From contig CAJMPU010000016.1 in the NCBI GenBank assembly GCA_905215505.1, forward strand, positions 1 to 57,692: 57,692 bases of DNA, given 5' to 3'. Below are positions 33,728 through 40,379 of the stretch, piece by piece. The notes under the pieces are model-generated. The model was not told the origin of the DNA. It worked only from the letters and a program-made list of their open reading frames with translations, and did no database searches. Positions within the stretch are counted from its first letter, which is position 1; each line of letters opens with the position of its first letter. A program made the position numbers and the translations under genes. This DNA comes from an uncultured bacterium. Its GTDB lineage: Bacteria > Actinomycetota > Coriobacteriia > Coriobacteriales > Coriobacteriaceae.

Positions 33728-33800
33728 CGCTCGGGGCGGGGGGGGTCGCTCCGCTCGGCTGGGCGCTCCGCGCCCGCCGCCCCCTTTCCCGCCCCGAGCG
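33728..33800. repeat. GC-rich inverted repeat before rep, candidate nicking origin
   Basis: CGCTCGGGGCGGG (33728-33740) is perfectly mirrored at 33788-33800 around a 47-nt loop, which itself contains the hairpin GGGCG-CTCCG-CGCCC (33761-33775) and a run of ten G. It fills the only real gap between the ftsK-like and rep genes. Rolling-circle origins and oriT sites have this cruciform look next to their initiator gene, but no nick site can be read. It may also act as the terminator of the long upstream transcript. Confidence 0.5.
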
Positions 33801-33827
33801 TTCGCCCAGCGGCAGGGGCTTTACTTC

Positions 33828-35303
33828 CTAATCCGTCACACTTTCGGCGCTTTCTTCCTTCTCGGCGTTGTCCGCAGATACCCCGTTACGGCGTTGAGCG
33901 GCGATATAAAGCCGTTTCAGCTCTTTAGGGTAGTCAACCTTCGAGCAGTCCGCGAACGGGGCTTTAAAGGGCTTAGGATCGTCCCAGCCGTCGAGCATGA
34001 TATAACCCGTGCCGCGTTCCTCGATGGGTAGGAAGTCGAACGAGCCGCCGAACGTCATGCGGTACCCCTCGTCCGAGAGCGAACCCAGGGACACGCGAGC
34101 GCCCAAGTTGTCGCGTATGTCGGTCGATATGGTATCGGCGCGGGGCTGCTGCATGGCGAGGATAACGAACACATTGGCAGCGCGGGCTTTCAGCACCAGC
34201 TGGGTCAGGTTGTCCCAGACCTCGGTAAAGGTCTTTTTGTCAGCCGCAGCCTTGAACGCCGCCACCTCGTCAAATATCAGGAACACGGGGTTAAGCCCGT
34301 AGGTAAAGGCGTTGGCACCGAAACGGAAACGCTCGGGGTCGCTCATGTACGCGTATCGCCTATCCATTTCCTCCCTGCAAAGGCGCACGACCTTGGCAAT
34401 CTGGGCGGGCGATACGCCAACGCGGTCGGAGCCTATGACATGCGAGAGCGACGCAAGCTCGGCGTTCTTGGGGTCGCAGATATAGACCTCACCCGCAAAG
34501 CCGTTGGAATTGCCCAGCCGCATGAACTCGGCTATGAGGTAGTAGAGGAAGGTAGACTTACCGCCGCCAGTGCCACCAGCTATGAGCATATGGGGCAGGT
34601 GGGCGAAGTTCCACGACAGCTCGCCAGTGAGTGGGACGGAATCGAGCCGACCCGTAGGCTCGGAGGACAGCAGGCGGGGAACAGCCTGCAAACGCACATC
34701 ATCGCGCAGACGGAAAACGTAGTCGGTAGCGCCAACGCCAGCCGACTTGGAATCGAGCGGGCGACCTATCACGGAGCAAAGCCCCATGTCCTCAAGTTTG
34801 GAGAGCTTGGAGGTATAGCCGTTCCCATCGTCAAAGGCTCGGACGGTCAGCAGGTTGCCGCTCACGAGGACGCAGAGACGGAGCGAGGAGTCAATACGCT
34901 CGCGCTTGGTGCCGTTCGACAACGTGTCCTCATGCGAGACATAGAGCTTGTTCGCATAAAGGAACCGTTCGAGGTTGCGAACGGTCGAGCCGCACGGCAC
35001 GAAGCGGGAGCCGAACAGCGCGACATACAGGACGAGCCAGAGCGAGAGCGCCAGCAGCGCCACGGCGGGGAGCAGCAGCGGCAGGGTGAAAAGCGAGCGC
35101 TCGCAGAGCATGAGCAGGTTAAAGCCGAGAACGAATGACAGCCCAGCCGAGAAGAGGACGAAAATGACCTTGAACGAACCCGAGGGCGCGGGCGAGGTCA
35201 GGGAAACGTCAACGCCCTTTCTAAGCAACTCGGTATCGCGGGCATCGAGACGCTTTCGGGCTTTCTCGAACACAGGCAGGGAACGGAGGGCATCAGAGAG
35301 CAT
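33828..35303 (-). CDS. FtsK/SpoIIIE (TraB-like) DNA-translocating ATPase
   Basis: The 491-aa protein has two transmembrane segments near the N-terminus (about 45-66 and 72-97), then a cytoplasmic FtsK-HerA ATPase domain: Walker A GGTGGGKST (243-251), Walker B VFLIFDEVAAF (about 338), and the LGARVSLGS and GYIMLDGW blocks. It lacks the C-terminal gamma domain of true FtsK. Proteins like this pump DNA through the membrane in small conjugative elements (TraB of actinomycetes, Orf21 of Tn916). The topology (membrane part first) differs from Zot/pI of filamentous phage, where the membrane segment follows the ATPase. It overlaps the preceding 173-aa gene by 11 nt. Confidence 0.92.
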   Translation of the reverse strand: MLSDALRSLPVFEKARKRLDARDTELLRKGVDVSLTSPAPSGSFKVIFVLFSAGLSFVLGFNLLMLCERSLFTLPLLLPAVALLALSLWLVLYVALFGSRFVPCGSTVRNLERFLYANKLYVSHEDTLSNGTKRERIDSSLRLCVLVSGNLLTVRAFDDGNGYTSKLSKLEDMGLCSVIGRPLDSKSAGVGATDYVFRLRDDVRLQAVPRLLSSEPTGRLDSVPLTGELSWNFAHLPHMLIAGGTGGGKSTFLYYLIAEFMRLGNSNGFAGEVYICDPKNAELASLSHVIGSDRVGVSPAQIAKVVRLCREEMDRRYAYMSDPERFRFGANAFTYGLNPVFLIFDEVAAFKAAADKKTFTEVWDNLTQLVLKARAANVFVILAMQQPRADTISTDIRDNLGARVSLGSLSDEGYRMTFGGSFDFLPIEERGTGYIMLDGWDDPKPFKAPFADCSKVDYPKELKRLYIAAQRRNGVSADNAEKEESAESVTD

Positions 35304-35814
35304 GGGAGGGAACCCCCTTACGAGAGAAAACGGAACGGGAGCCGTCAGAGTTCACGGCGGTTACGGAGACGGAGAGCGCCGAGCCGTCACGCAGGGGCGG
35401 CGCAACCTCGAAGCAAGTCCAGAGGGCGGCGGTAGAGCCGTCATAGCCGACCTCGGCACCGTGACCCGCGAACGACCCCAGAACGGAACGGGAGCCGAGC
35501 GAAGCCGAGTTGACGGTGAGCGTGGCGGCATCGGGCGAGGAAAGGACGGCAAAGAGCAGGGCGGGGGCGGCACCATCGGACGGCACCAGACGCAGGGAGA
35601 GCGCCGAGCCGTCTGAAAGGTCGAACCTATCGAACTCCTTGGCGTTGAGCGGGACGGCGGCGCTACCCCTAAGGTACGGGGTGCAGCACTCGAACGGCGG
35701 TAGGGCTGGGGGGACGGCGGCGGCGATACGGGCAGTCTCGAAAACGAGCCAGCCTAGGACGAGGGTGTACAGCACCGCCACCGAGACGAAGAACACGCGC
35801 AGGGGCTTGGGCAT
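35293..35814 (-). CDS. Single-pass membrane protein of the element (173 aa)
   Basis: The 173-aa product has an N-terminal transmembrane anchor (about 6-28, VFFVSVAVLYTLVLGWLVF) and an exposed, Ser/Ala/Leu-rich beta-type region without recognised domain; PFECCTPYLRG holds an adjacent Cys pair. The start is the ATG at 35814 with GGGGGTG upstream, a few nt after the stop of the 64-aa gene, and its end overlaps the FtsK-like gene. The tight spacing suggests it works with the ATPase, perhaps as part of a transfer or export channel. No function can be assigned from sequence. Confidence 0.78.
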   Translation of the reverse strand: MPKPLRVFFVSVAVLYTLVLGWLVFETARIAAAVPPALPPFECCTPYLRGSAAVPLNAKEFDRFDLSDGSALSLRLVPSDGAAPALLFAVLSSPDAATLTVNSASLGSRSVLGSFAGHGAEVGYDGSTAALWTCFEVAPPLRDGSALSVSVTAVNSDGSRSVFSRKGVPSHAL

Positions 35815-35824
35815 GGCGCACCCC

Positions 35825-36019
35825 CTAGTAGCCGAACGAGCTGGGGTTACCCGAAGCAGCCGACAGCACCCAAATGACGGCGGCAAGAATGAGAACGAGG
35901 ACGAATGCGCCGAGGTCGCGAGCTATGGCGGGGTGGCGGTCGCGGAAGTCAGCAAACGAATCGGCGCTAAAACGCGCTTTTGCTACTATCCCTCGGACTA
36001 GTTGAATAAAATAAGCCAT
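35825..36019 (-). CDS. Small membrane protein of the element (64 aa)
   Basis: This 64-aa protein has a charged, amphipathic first half and one transmembrane segment (about 38-57, FVLVLILAAVIWVLSAAS), ending in a short polar tail. It has no cleavable signal. AGGAG precedes the ATG at 36019. Size and layout recall small holin-like or coat-like proteins and also small partners of conjugation ATPases; nothing further can be said. The next gene starts 10 nt after its stop. Confidence 0.72.
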   Translation of the reverse strand: MAYFIQLVRGIVAKARFSADSFADFRDRHPAIARDLGAFVLVLILAAVIWVLSAASGNPSSFGY

Positions 36020-36127
36020 AAGTAACGGCTCCTATCGTAATCGGTTCGGTTGTCAGAAAAGAGCCGCCCCGCGCTCGATTGGCGTTGGGACACGGGGCGG
36101 CAGCTGGGTCGGCAGCGGCAGGGGCTG

Positions 36128-36466
36128 TTACTCCTTGCCGCGCGGCTGGTTCGCCAGTCGGCAGGCATCAGCGGACGCGGTGACGGCGATACGACCGTTA
36201 CGACCGACATAGGGGCGGGCGTTGAGGTTGGTAAAGACCACCTCGGTACCCGTGGGAATCTCGTCATTATCGGGGTCGAACAAAAGGGTGGGAGCGCCAG
36301 CCACTAAAACGTTCAGGTGCTCGTAGCCATTTTGGAGGTCTACCACATCAAAACGAACCCCCTCAATTTTGTCGGTACGCTGGTTAGTGGCGCGGTCATA
36401 TTCGTAGGCGATGGAGTTGCCCGCGAGGAAGAAACGGTGACCGTTCAGGTCGAGCTTGTAAGCCAT
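36128..36466 (-). CDS. Small soluble protein of the element, possible ssDNA-binding (112 aa)
   Basis: I do not recognise a family with certainty. The 112-aa product starts MAYKLDLNGHRFFLAGNSIAY, has no membrane segment, and its alternating hydrophobic pattern suggests a small beta barrel. Its place between secreted proteins and the ATPase, near a rolling-circle initiator, is where single-strand DNA-binding proteins (filamentous phage) or DUF961-like proteins (Tn916-type elements) are found. The end is basic (RLANQPRGKE). AAAGGA lies upstream of the ATG at 36466. The binding role is a guess from context. Confidence 0.7.
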   Translation of the reverse strand: MAYKLDLNGHRFFLAGNSIAYEYDRATNQRTDKIEGVRFDVVDLQNGYEHLNVLVAGAPTLLFDPDNDEIPTGTEVVFTNLNARPYVGRNGRIAVTASADACRLANQPRGKE

Positions 36467-36495
36467 GATAAATAGTCCTTTCGCTAGGAATTGGG

Positions 36496-37194
36496 TTAAT
36501 GATTGTCGCCGGGGGCGCTGTGAACCTTATCCAACGCAGCCCCGATATTGGCGCGAGCAGTCGAGAAGTGATAAGAGATGCTATTAACGAACTGCGAAGC
36601 GGAGCGAACGGAGCCAGTGAAGTGAACGCTGTCGGTGCCAGTGGTGCCGACAACGGTCTTGCCGTCCTCTTTGAACTTAGAGACCTCTGCGGCGCTCCAA
36701 GTGGTCTTGCCCTGATCGAGAGCGATATTGAGCTCACCGCCGTCAGACTTTTCATAGGGGCCAACGCCGCCGAGCAGACCGCCGTCCGCGCCCTGCAAAG
36801 CGCCATTCATGGCCTTGTCGTAGGTGGCGGTGCAGGTGATGGTGTCACCCAAGCCGATAACGCCCTTGACGTTCACATCGTAGGGGGCGGTCAAATCGAC
36901 CTTGCCCACGGGCACGTTCTTATAACCCACCTGCGTGGGGATGGTCACCACATAGGTACCGTTTGCTCTGGTGGTCTTTCCGTCAGACCAAGTACCTCCC
37001 GTGCTGTCGAGCTGTGCGGCAACATTGGCGTTTGCCTGCTCTTTCAGGGTATCGTCCTTGGCTGTCTCGGATTGCACCTCGGACTGGGTTGCTGGATATG
37101 CCACGGCATCGGCGTAGGCACCCAGCGGCGAGCCGAGGGCGGCGGCGACCGCGAGGGCGGCGGTAGCGGCCATGATAGATTTCTTTCCGAACAT
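36496..37194 (-). CDS. Secreted protein of the element with beta-sandwich-like domain (232 aa)
   Basis: The 232-aa product has a clear Sec signal peptide (KK, then a 17-residue Ala/Leu core, cleavage after GAYADA near residue 29). The mature part contains YVVTIPTQVGYKNVPVGKV followed by YDVNVKGVIGLGDTITCTA, a strand pattern common in secreted coat, pilin-like or adhesin domains of Gram-positive bacteria. There is no C-terminal anchor, LPXTG or membrane segment. AAGGAG precedes the ATG at 37194. For a mobile element a secreted, non-anchored protein is unusual: it could be a mating-pair or surface factor, or a virion protein. Confidence 0.8.
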   Translation of the reverse strand: MFGKKSIMAATAALAVAAALGSPLGAYADAVAYPATQSEVQSETAKDDTLKEQANANVAAQLDSTGGTWSDGKTTRANGTYVVTIPTQVGYKNVPVGKVDLTAPYDVNVKGVIGLGDTITCTATYDKAMNGALQGADGGLLGGVGPYEKSDGGELNIALDQGKTTWSAAEVSKFKEDGKTVVGTTGTDSVHFTGSVRSASQFVNSISYHFSTARANIGAALDKVHSAPGDNH

Positions 37195-37284
37195 GTTTAT
37201 CTCCTTCCAGAGACGTTTCCCCCGCACGCACGCGGGGCTTACTATGATTAGGCGCTTTCGAGAAAGTGGTCGAAAGCACACGAA

Positions 37285-38154
37285 TCACCTAACTGTAAGG
37301 TGCCAGTCGAAGGTAGCAGCTCCCGCTGGGGTCTTACCGTCTTGCAGAACGGAGCGCCATACCGTGCGGGCGCTGTACTCCCCTGCGTTGAGCGGTTCGG
37401 TAAGGTCGATATGCTCGACCGCAGTCCCAGGGCGCAAAAACTCGCCGAAGCCCGTTTTATCAGGGGCGTTATAGAGAACTTCATCGTCAGAAAACACCCC
37501 GTCAGCATTGAGGTCTACCGCTATGGACGGCGAGGACAGCACGGGATTAGCCCCCTCTTTCCCGTCCACGGTGCAGGTGGCGGGGAGCAGCAGTGTCATA
37601 TCCTGCCGTGTCTCACCCGACCGCCACGTGGTGTCAGGCGTAGCAGAATAACTCGCATAGGAGGTCGTAAGAACGGGCTTAGAGGGCGTGCCAGATATTT
37701 GGGTCTGCCCATCGAGGAACGCGACAGGGCTAGAACCAGAGCCGCAGAGAGAAAAGCACAGGAGCAGCGGAATCAGGAGAAGCGGAATCAAAAGCCAGCG
37801 GCGAATATGCAGGACGCGGGCGTAGCACCCCGACACAAACTCCCCGTCCTCGGGGTCTTCTGGGTCATCTACATATGCTAGGCGCACGCTATAGCCCGAG
37901 CGAACGAAAATACCATTTCTGTCTTTCGGCTCGCGCAAGTGGTGGACAGTCCTACCTACGGGTATCGGAATAAGCCCATAGCGTACGCGCGGGCGGCGGC
38001 AGAGCGAGAACGCGTAGACCTCGTAATTAGGTTCGGCTATATCATCGGCGGGGAACGGTTCTCGTTGACCAGAGAGACGTTCGGCATGGTCGCCCTCGAA
38101 GTGCCTAGCAAAACGGAAATTGGCCATAGAGAGCGTTACGGGACGGCAGCTCAT
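37285..38154 (-). CDS. Membrane protein with EF-hand-like exposed domain (289 aa)
   Basis: The 289-aa product has a cytoplasmic N-terminal part of about 117 residues, one strong transmembrane segment (119-137, WLLIPLLLIPLLLCFSLCG), and an exposed C-terminal domain. The exposed part contains a 12-residue loop from Asp214 to Glu225 (D-L-N-A-D-G-V-F-S-D-D-E) that fits the EF-hand/dockerin calcium-loop pattern. The ATG at 38154 overlaps the stop of the preceding gene (TGATG), implying coupling. No family is recognised; the design suits a surface receptor or mating-channel component. Confidence 0.75.
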   Translation of the reverse strand: MSCRPVTLSMANFRFARHFEGDHAERLSGQREPFPADDIAEPNYEVYAFSLCRRPRVRYGLIPIPVGRTVHHLREPKDRNGIFVRSGYSVRLAYVDDPEDPEDGEFVSGCYARVLHIRRWLLIPLLLIPLLLCFSLCGSGSSPVAFLDGQTQISGTPSKPVLTTSYASYSATPDTTWRSGETRQDMTLLLPATCTVDGKEGANPVLSSPSIAVDLNADGVFSDDEVLYNAPDKTGFGEFLRPGTAVEHIDLTEPLNAGEYSARTVWRSVLQDGKTPAGAATFDWHLTVR

Positions 38155-38780
38155 CAGAACATCTCGCTATCCTCGGCATTGGTGCCGTTAGGATACAGGT
38201 CATCGAAAATGCTGGGGTCGAAATCCTCATTATCGAGCGCCATACGGTTGACGATACGGTCTGTCTCGGAGGGCACGCAGCACACACTACCCGACAGTAG
38301 TTCGGTCGGGTCGTATGCAGCGGGGGCATCGGCTGGCAGAACGTCCCCACCAGCGACCTTATAGGGCAGCTTACCCAGTTCGTCGGCGATAACCGCGCGG
38401 AAAAGCAAGGCGATAGCGAAAGGGCGGTAAGGTGCGCGTTTTTTCAAGGCAGTGAAATCTGGGGTAATAGCCGAAACAAAATCGGAAAGAAAGCTATCAT
38501 CCTGCGAGGAAAGCGTTAGCGAAGTGGCGAAGCGAGCGCCACACGGAAGCCATTCAGGAATACCTAGAAGCGCCCGATACTTATCTTTAGAAAGCTCGAA
38601 CCAATCGACAACAGAAAAAACGTTACGCATACGGTCGAGAGCATACACAACAGCCGTTGCAATACTCGGGGCATCGAGCGTTTCTGTGATTGGGGCAGCG
38701 GCAAGCGAAAAGACGTACAAAGACGTATAACTCACTTCACGGCGAAACTTGACGGGACGGGTTACGGATGTGGATGACAT
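38154..38780 (-). CDS. Hypothetical protein, first gene of the element's main transcript (208 aa)
   Basis: This product of about 208 aa is not recognised. It has no signal peptide or clear membrane segment; the middle (about 95-135, DFTALKKRAPYRPFAIALLF) is mildly hydrophobic, and the C-terminal 60 residues are acidic (DNEDFDPSIFDDLYP). The ATG at 38780 has AAAGGAG upstream. It is the promoter-proximal gene of the long transcript that continues through the membrane proteins, the FtsK-like gene and rep. It may be an accessory or regulatory factor. Confidence 0.72.
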   Translation of the reverse strand: MSSTSVTRPVKFRREVSYTSLYVFSLAAAPITETLDAPSIATAVVYALDRMRNVFSVVDWFELSKDKYRALLGIPEWLPCGARFATSLTLSSQDDSFLSDFVSAITPDFTALKKRAPYRPFAIALLFRAVIADELGKLPYKVAGGDVLPADAPAAYDPTELLSGSVCCVPSETDRIVNRMALDNEDFDPSIFDDLYPNGTNAEDSEMF

Positions 38781-38798
38781 AATCACTCCTTTCATTCT

Positions 38799-38859
38799 GG
38801 GCTAATAGGTTAGCCCTTATGTCAAAAAGAATAATAATAGGTTGAACTACTTAAGGCAA
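38799..38859 (-). promoter_or_regulatory. Element promoter with leader hairpin, copy 2
   Basis: On the minus strand TTGCCT (38859-38854), a 17-nt spacer and TATTAT (38836-38831) are followed by the hairpin GGGCTAA-CCTA-TTAGCCC (38816-38799) and then the AAAGGAG of the 208-aa gene. It matches 32441-32501 almost base for base from the -10 to the ribosome site. Confidence 0.75.
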
Positions 38860-38938
38860 CAGATTTAGCCAAGATTTTTGACTTTTTTCAAGAGCCAACG
38901 AAGCCAGACAAAACCATGCCCGAGCCGCGTTAACAACA

Positions 38939-39028
38939 GCGGGGGGCACCTTTCCACCCTTCCAACAGGCGCGGGCGGGGTTCCGAAGCCCTTAAAGCCC
39001 GTTGAAAGCGTGGAAAGCCGCCCCCCGC
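38939..39028. repeat. Interrupted inverted repeat at the right end of the element
   Basis: GCGGGGGG..CTTTCCAC..CCAAC (38939-38965) is mirrored by GTTG..GTGGAAAG..CCCCCCGC (39001-39028), giving a long imperfect stem around a GC-rich centre. No gene is convincing between 38781 and 39253. The repeat may be a replication or transfer origin, a single-strand origin, or integrase arm sites. Confidence 0.5.
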
Positions 39029-39100
39029 CATTGATAACGCTAGGGTTACTCACACGATAGCCGCGACATAGGTTGCCCCGAGGTTGCCCAACTACTCGAA

Positions 39101-39139
39101 ATAAAAATAGCTCCCGACCATCACAGCAGGTCAGGAGCT
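39101..39139 (-). terminator. Minus-strand terminator at the element's right edge
   Basis: On the minus strand AGCTCCTGACC pairs with GGTCGGGAGCT, followed by ATTTTTATTTCG. No minus-strand gene ends here, so it may insulate the element from transcription, or serve int in the circular form. Its stem resembles the one at 32028-32068. Confidence 0.65.
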
Positions 39140-39189
39140 TAAAATGTGATATGCTATTGTACCAATTCGTTACCCCCCCCCGGGTAACA

Positions 39190-39228
39190 ACACCCGCCAC
39201 CGACACATCCGGTGGCGGGTTCTTTTTT
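39190..39228 (+). terminator. Terminator just upstream of the EamA gene, probably the original purL terminator
   Basis: ACCCGCCACCG and CGGTGGCGGGT form a perfect stem with a 7-nt loop, followed by TCTTTTTT, only 26 nt before the EamA start codon. Without the element it would stand about 30-40 nt after the purL stop, the expected place of the purL terminator. Confidence 0.8.
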
Positions 39229-39253
39229 GCTTCGCGCATGTAGGAAGGACATC

Positions 39254-40189
39254 ATGGAAAGCCGCAAGCCGTATCTCGCCACCCTGCCCGGACTCATCCT
39301 GGGCTGTCTTGTTTGTTGCGCGCTCTGGGGATCGGCCTTTCCCTGCATCAAGATCGGCTACGCACTCTTTGGTATCCCGGCGCACGATAGCGCCTCGCAG
39401 CTGCTCTTTGCGGGCTTGCGCTTCACGCTTGCCGGCGCCCTGGTTATCGTTGGGATGAGTGCGGCCCAACGCCGCCCCCTCATTCCGCAGGCTCGCGACA
39501 TCAAGCCCATCTTTGTCTTGTCGCTCTTCCAGACTATCGGGCAGTACTTCTTTTTCTATCTGGGCCTCTCGCACGCCAGCGCCATGTCGAGCTCCATCAT
39601 CGAGGCCAGCGCCAACTTCCTCGCAATCCTCTTTGCCGCCCTGGCATTTCACACCGAGAAGCTCAATACGGCCAAGGTGCTTGGCTGTGCGCTGGGCTTT
39701 GCCGGCGTCGCGCTCGTCAACCTCTCGGGCGCAGATGGCACCTTTGGCTTCAGGCTCGATGGCGAGGGCTTTATCCTAGCCTCCACTGTCGCGGGTGCTC
39801 TTTCGACCTGCCTGATCGGCATCTTCTCGCGCAAGCACGACGGCGTCTTGCTTGCCGGGTGGCAGTTCTTGGTCGGCGGCCTGGTCCTCACCGCCATCGG
39901 CTTTTTGATGGGTGGCGCGCTCTCCCCCACAGCGATTGTCCCCGCCATCGTGCTCATCATCTACATGGCGCTTATCTCCGCGGTCGCCTACTCGCTGTGG
40001 TCGCGCCTGCTTGCCGTCAACCCCGTCAGCCGCGTCTCGGTCTTTGGATTTATGAACCCGGTCTTTGGCGTACTGCTGAGCGCACTGCTGCTTGGCGAGG
40101 GCGCCGGCACGAGCCCCGTTACTGTCATCGTTGCCCTGCTCTTGGTCTGCAGCGGCATCATCATCGTCAACAAACCCAAAAAAGCCTAG
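39254..40189 (+). CDS. EamA/DMT family transporter
   Basis: The 311-aa product has ten hydrophobic segments arranged as two EamA repeats, the pattern of drug/metabolite transporters. Segments include CALWGSAFPCIKIGY in the first helix and FGFMNPVFGVLLSALLLGE near the end, both typical. Substrates of this family are often amino acids or other metabolites exported by proton exchange; the specific one is unknown. The ATG at 39254 has AGGAAGGA upstream. A terminator stands just before it, so it must be read from a promoter within the short gap or by read-through; TATGCT near 39150 in the element edge could be a -10. Confidence 0.9.
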   Translation: MESRKPYLATLPGLILGCLVCCALWGSAFPCIKIGYALFGIPAHDSASQLLFAGLRFTLAGALVIVGMSAAQRRPLIPQARDIKPIFVLSLFQTIGQYFFFYLGLSHASAMSSSIIEASANFLAILFAALAFHTEKLNTAKVLGCALGFAGVALVNLSGADGTFGFRLDGEGFILASTVAGALSTCLIGIFSRKHDGVLLAGWQFLVGGLVLTAIGFLMGGALSPTAIVPAIVLIIYMALISAVAYSLWSRLLAVNPVSRVSVFGFMNPVFGVLLSALLLGEGAGTSPVTVIVALLLVCSGIIIVNKPKKA

Positions 40190-40336
40190 AGAGCTCACCT
40201 TTTTAGGGAGAACCTTCACACACTTTAGCTTAATGGAATGCACTGGTTCTCGTTGATTTCGCACCGAGTCGCGGCGGCAGACGCCCGTCTTGCCGCACCG
40301 CGCCTGGGCATTATGACCGGTGGCCCCCACAAACGC

Positions 40337-40378
40337 AAAAGGAGCGCACGACCATCGCAACGGTCGTGTGCCCCTTTT
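40337..40378 (-). terminator. Terminator of the GGDEF gene, possibly bidirectional
   Basis: GGAGCGCACGACC and GGTCGTGTGCCCC form a 13-bp stem with two weak positions and an 8-nt loop. CTTTTGC follows on the minus strand, a few nt after the GGDEF stop codon, and TTTT on the plus strand, which would also serve the EamA gene. Confidence 0.8.
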
Positions 40379-40379
40379 C

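Larger units (their letters stand above)
30690..39190. mobile_element. Integrated 8.4-kb element with integrase, HUH Rep and FtsK-like ATPase
   Basis: Between the purL stop and the EamA gene lies a block of minus-strand genes unlike the flanks: tyrosine integrase at one end, excisionase, HUH replication initiator, FtsK/TraB-like ATPase, and small membrane or secreted proteins. Codons are less GC-biased than in purL. The combination Int-Xis-Rep-FtsK is that of actinomycete integrative conjugative elements; a filamentous-phage-like element with HUH Rep, ATPase and coat-like small membrane proteins is the main alternative. The exact ends are not resolved. The only shared short string found at the edges is CCCCCCG (30699-30705 and within 39173-39182), which is weak. 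A purL terminator-like hairpin sits just past the right end. Confidence 0.85.

Noticed and set aside
33828..35303. Zot/pI morphogenesis protein of a filamentous phage
   Set aside because: The membrane segments are N-terminal and the ATPase C-terminal, as in FtsK/TraB; Zot/pI has the reverse order. The phage idea is kept only as an alternative for the whole element.
38865..39239. 124-codon minus-strand frame at the element's right end
   Set aside because: It runs through an inverted repeat, two terminators and the element edge, and has no ribosome site; composition looks non-coding.
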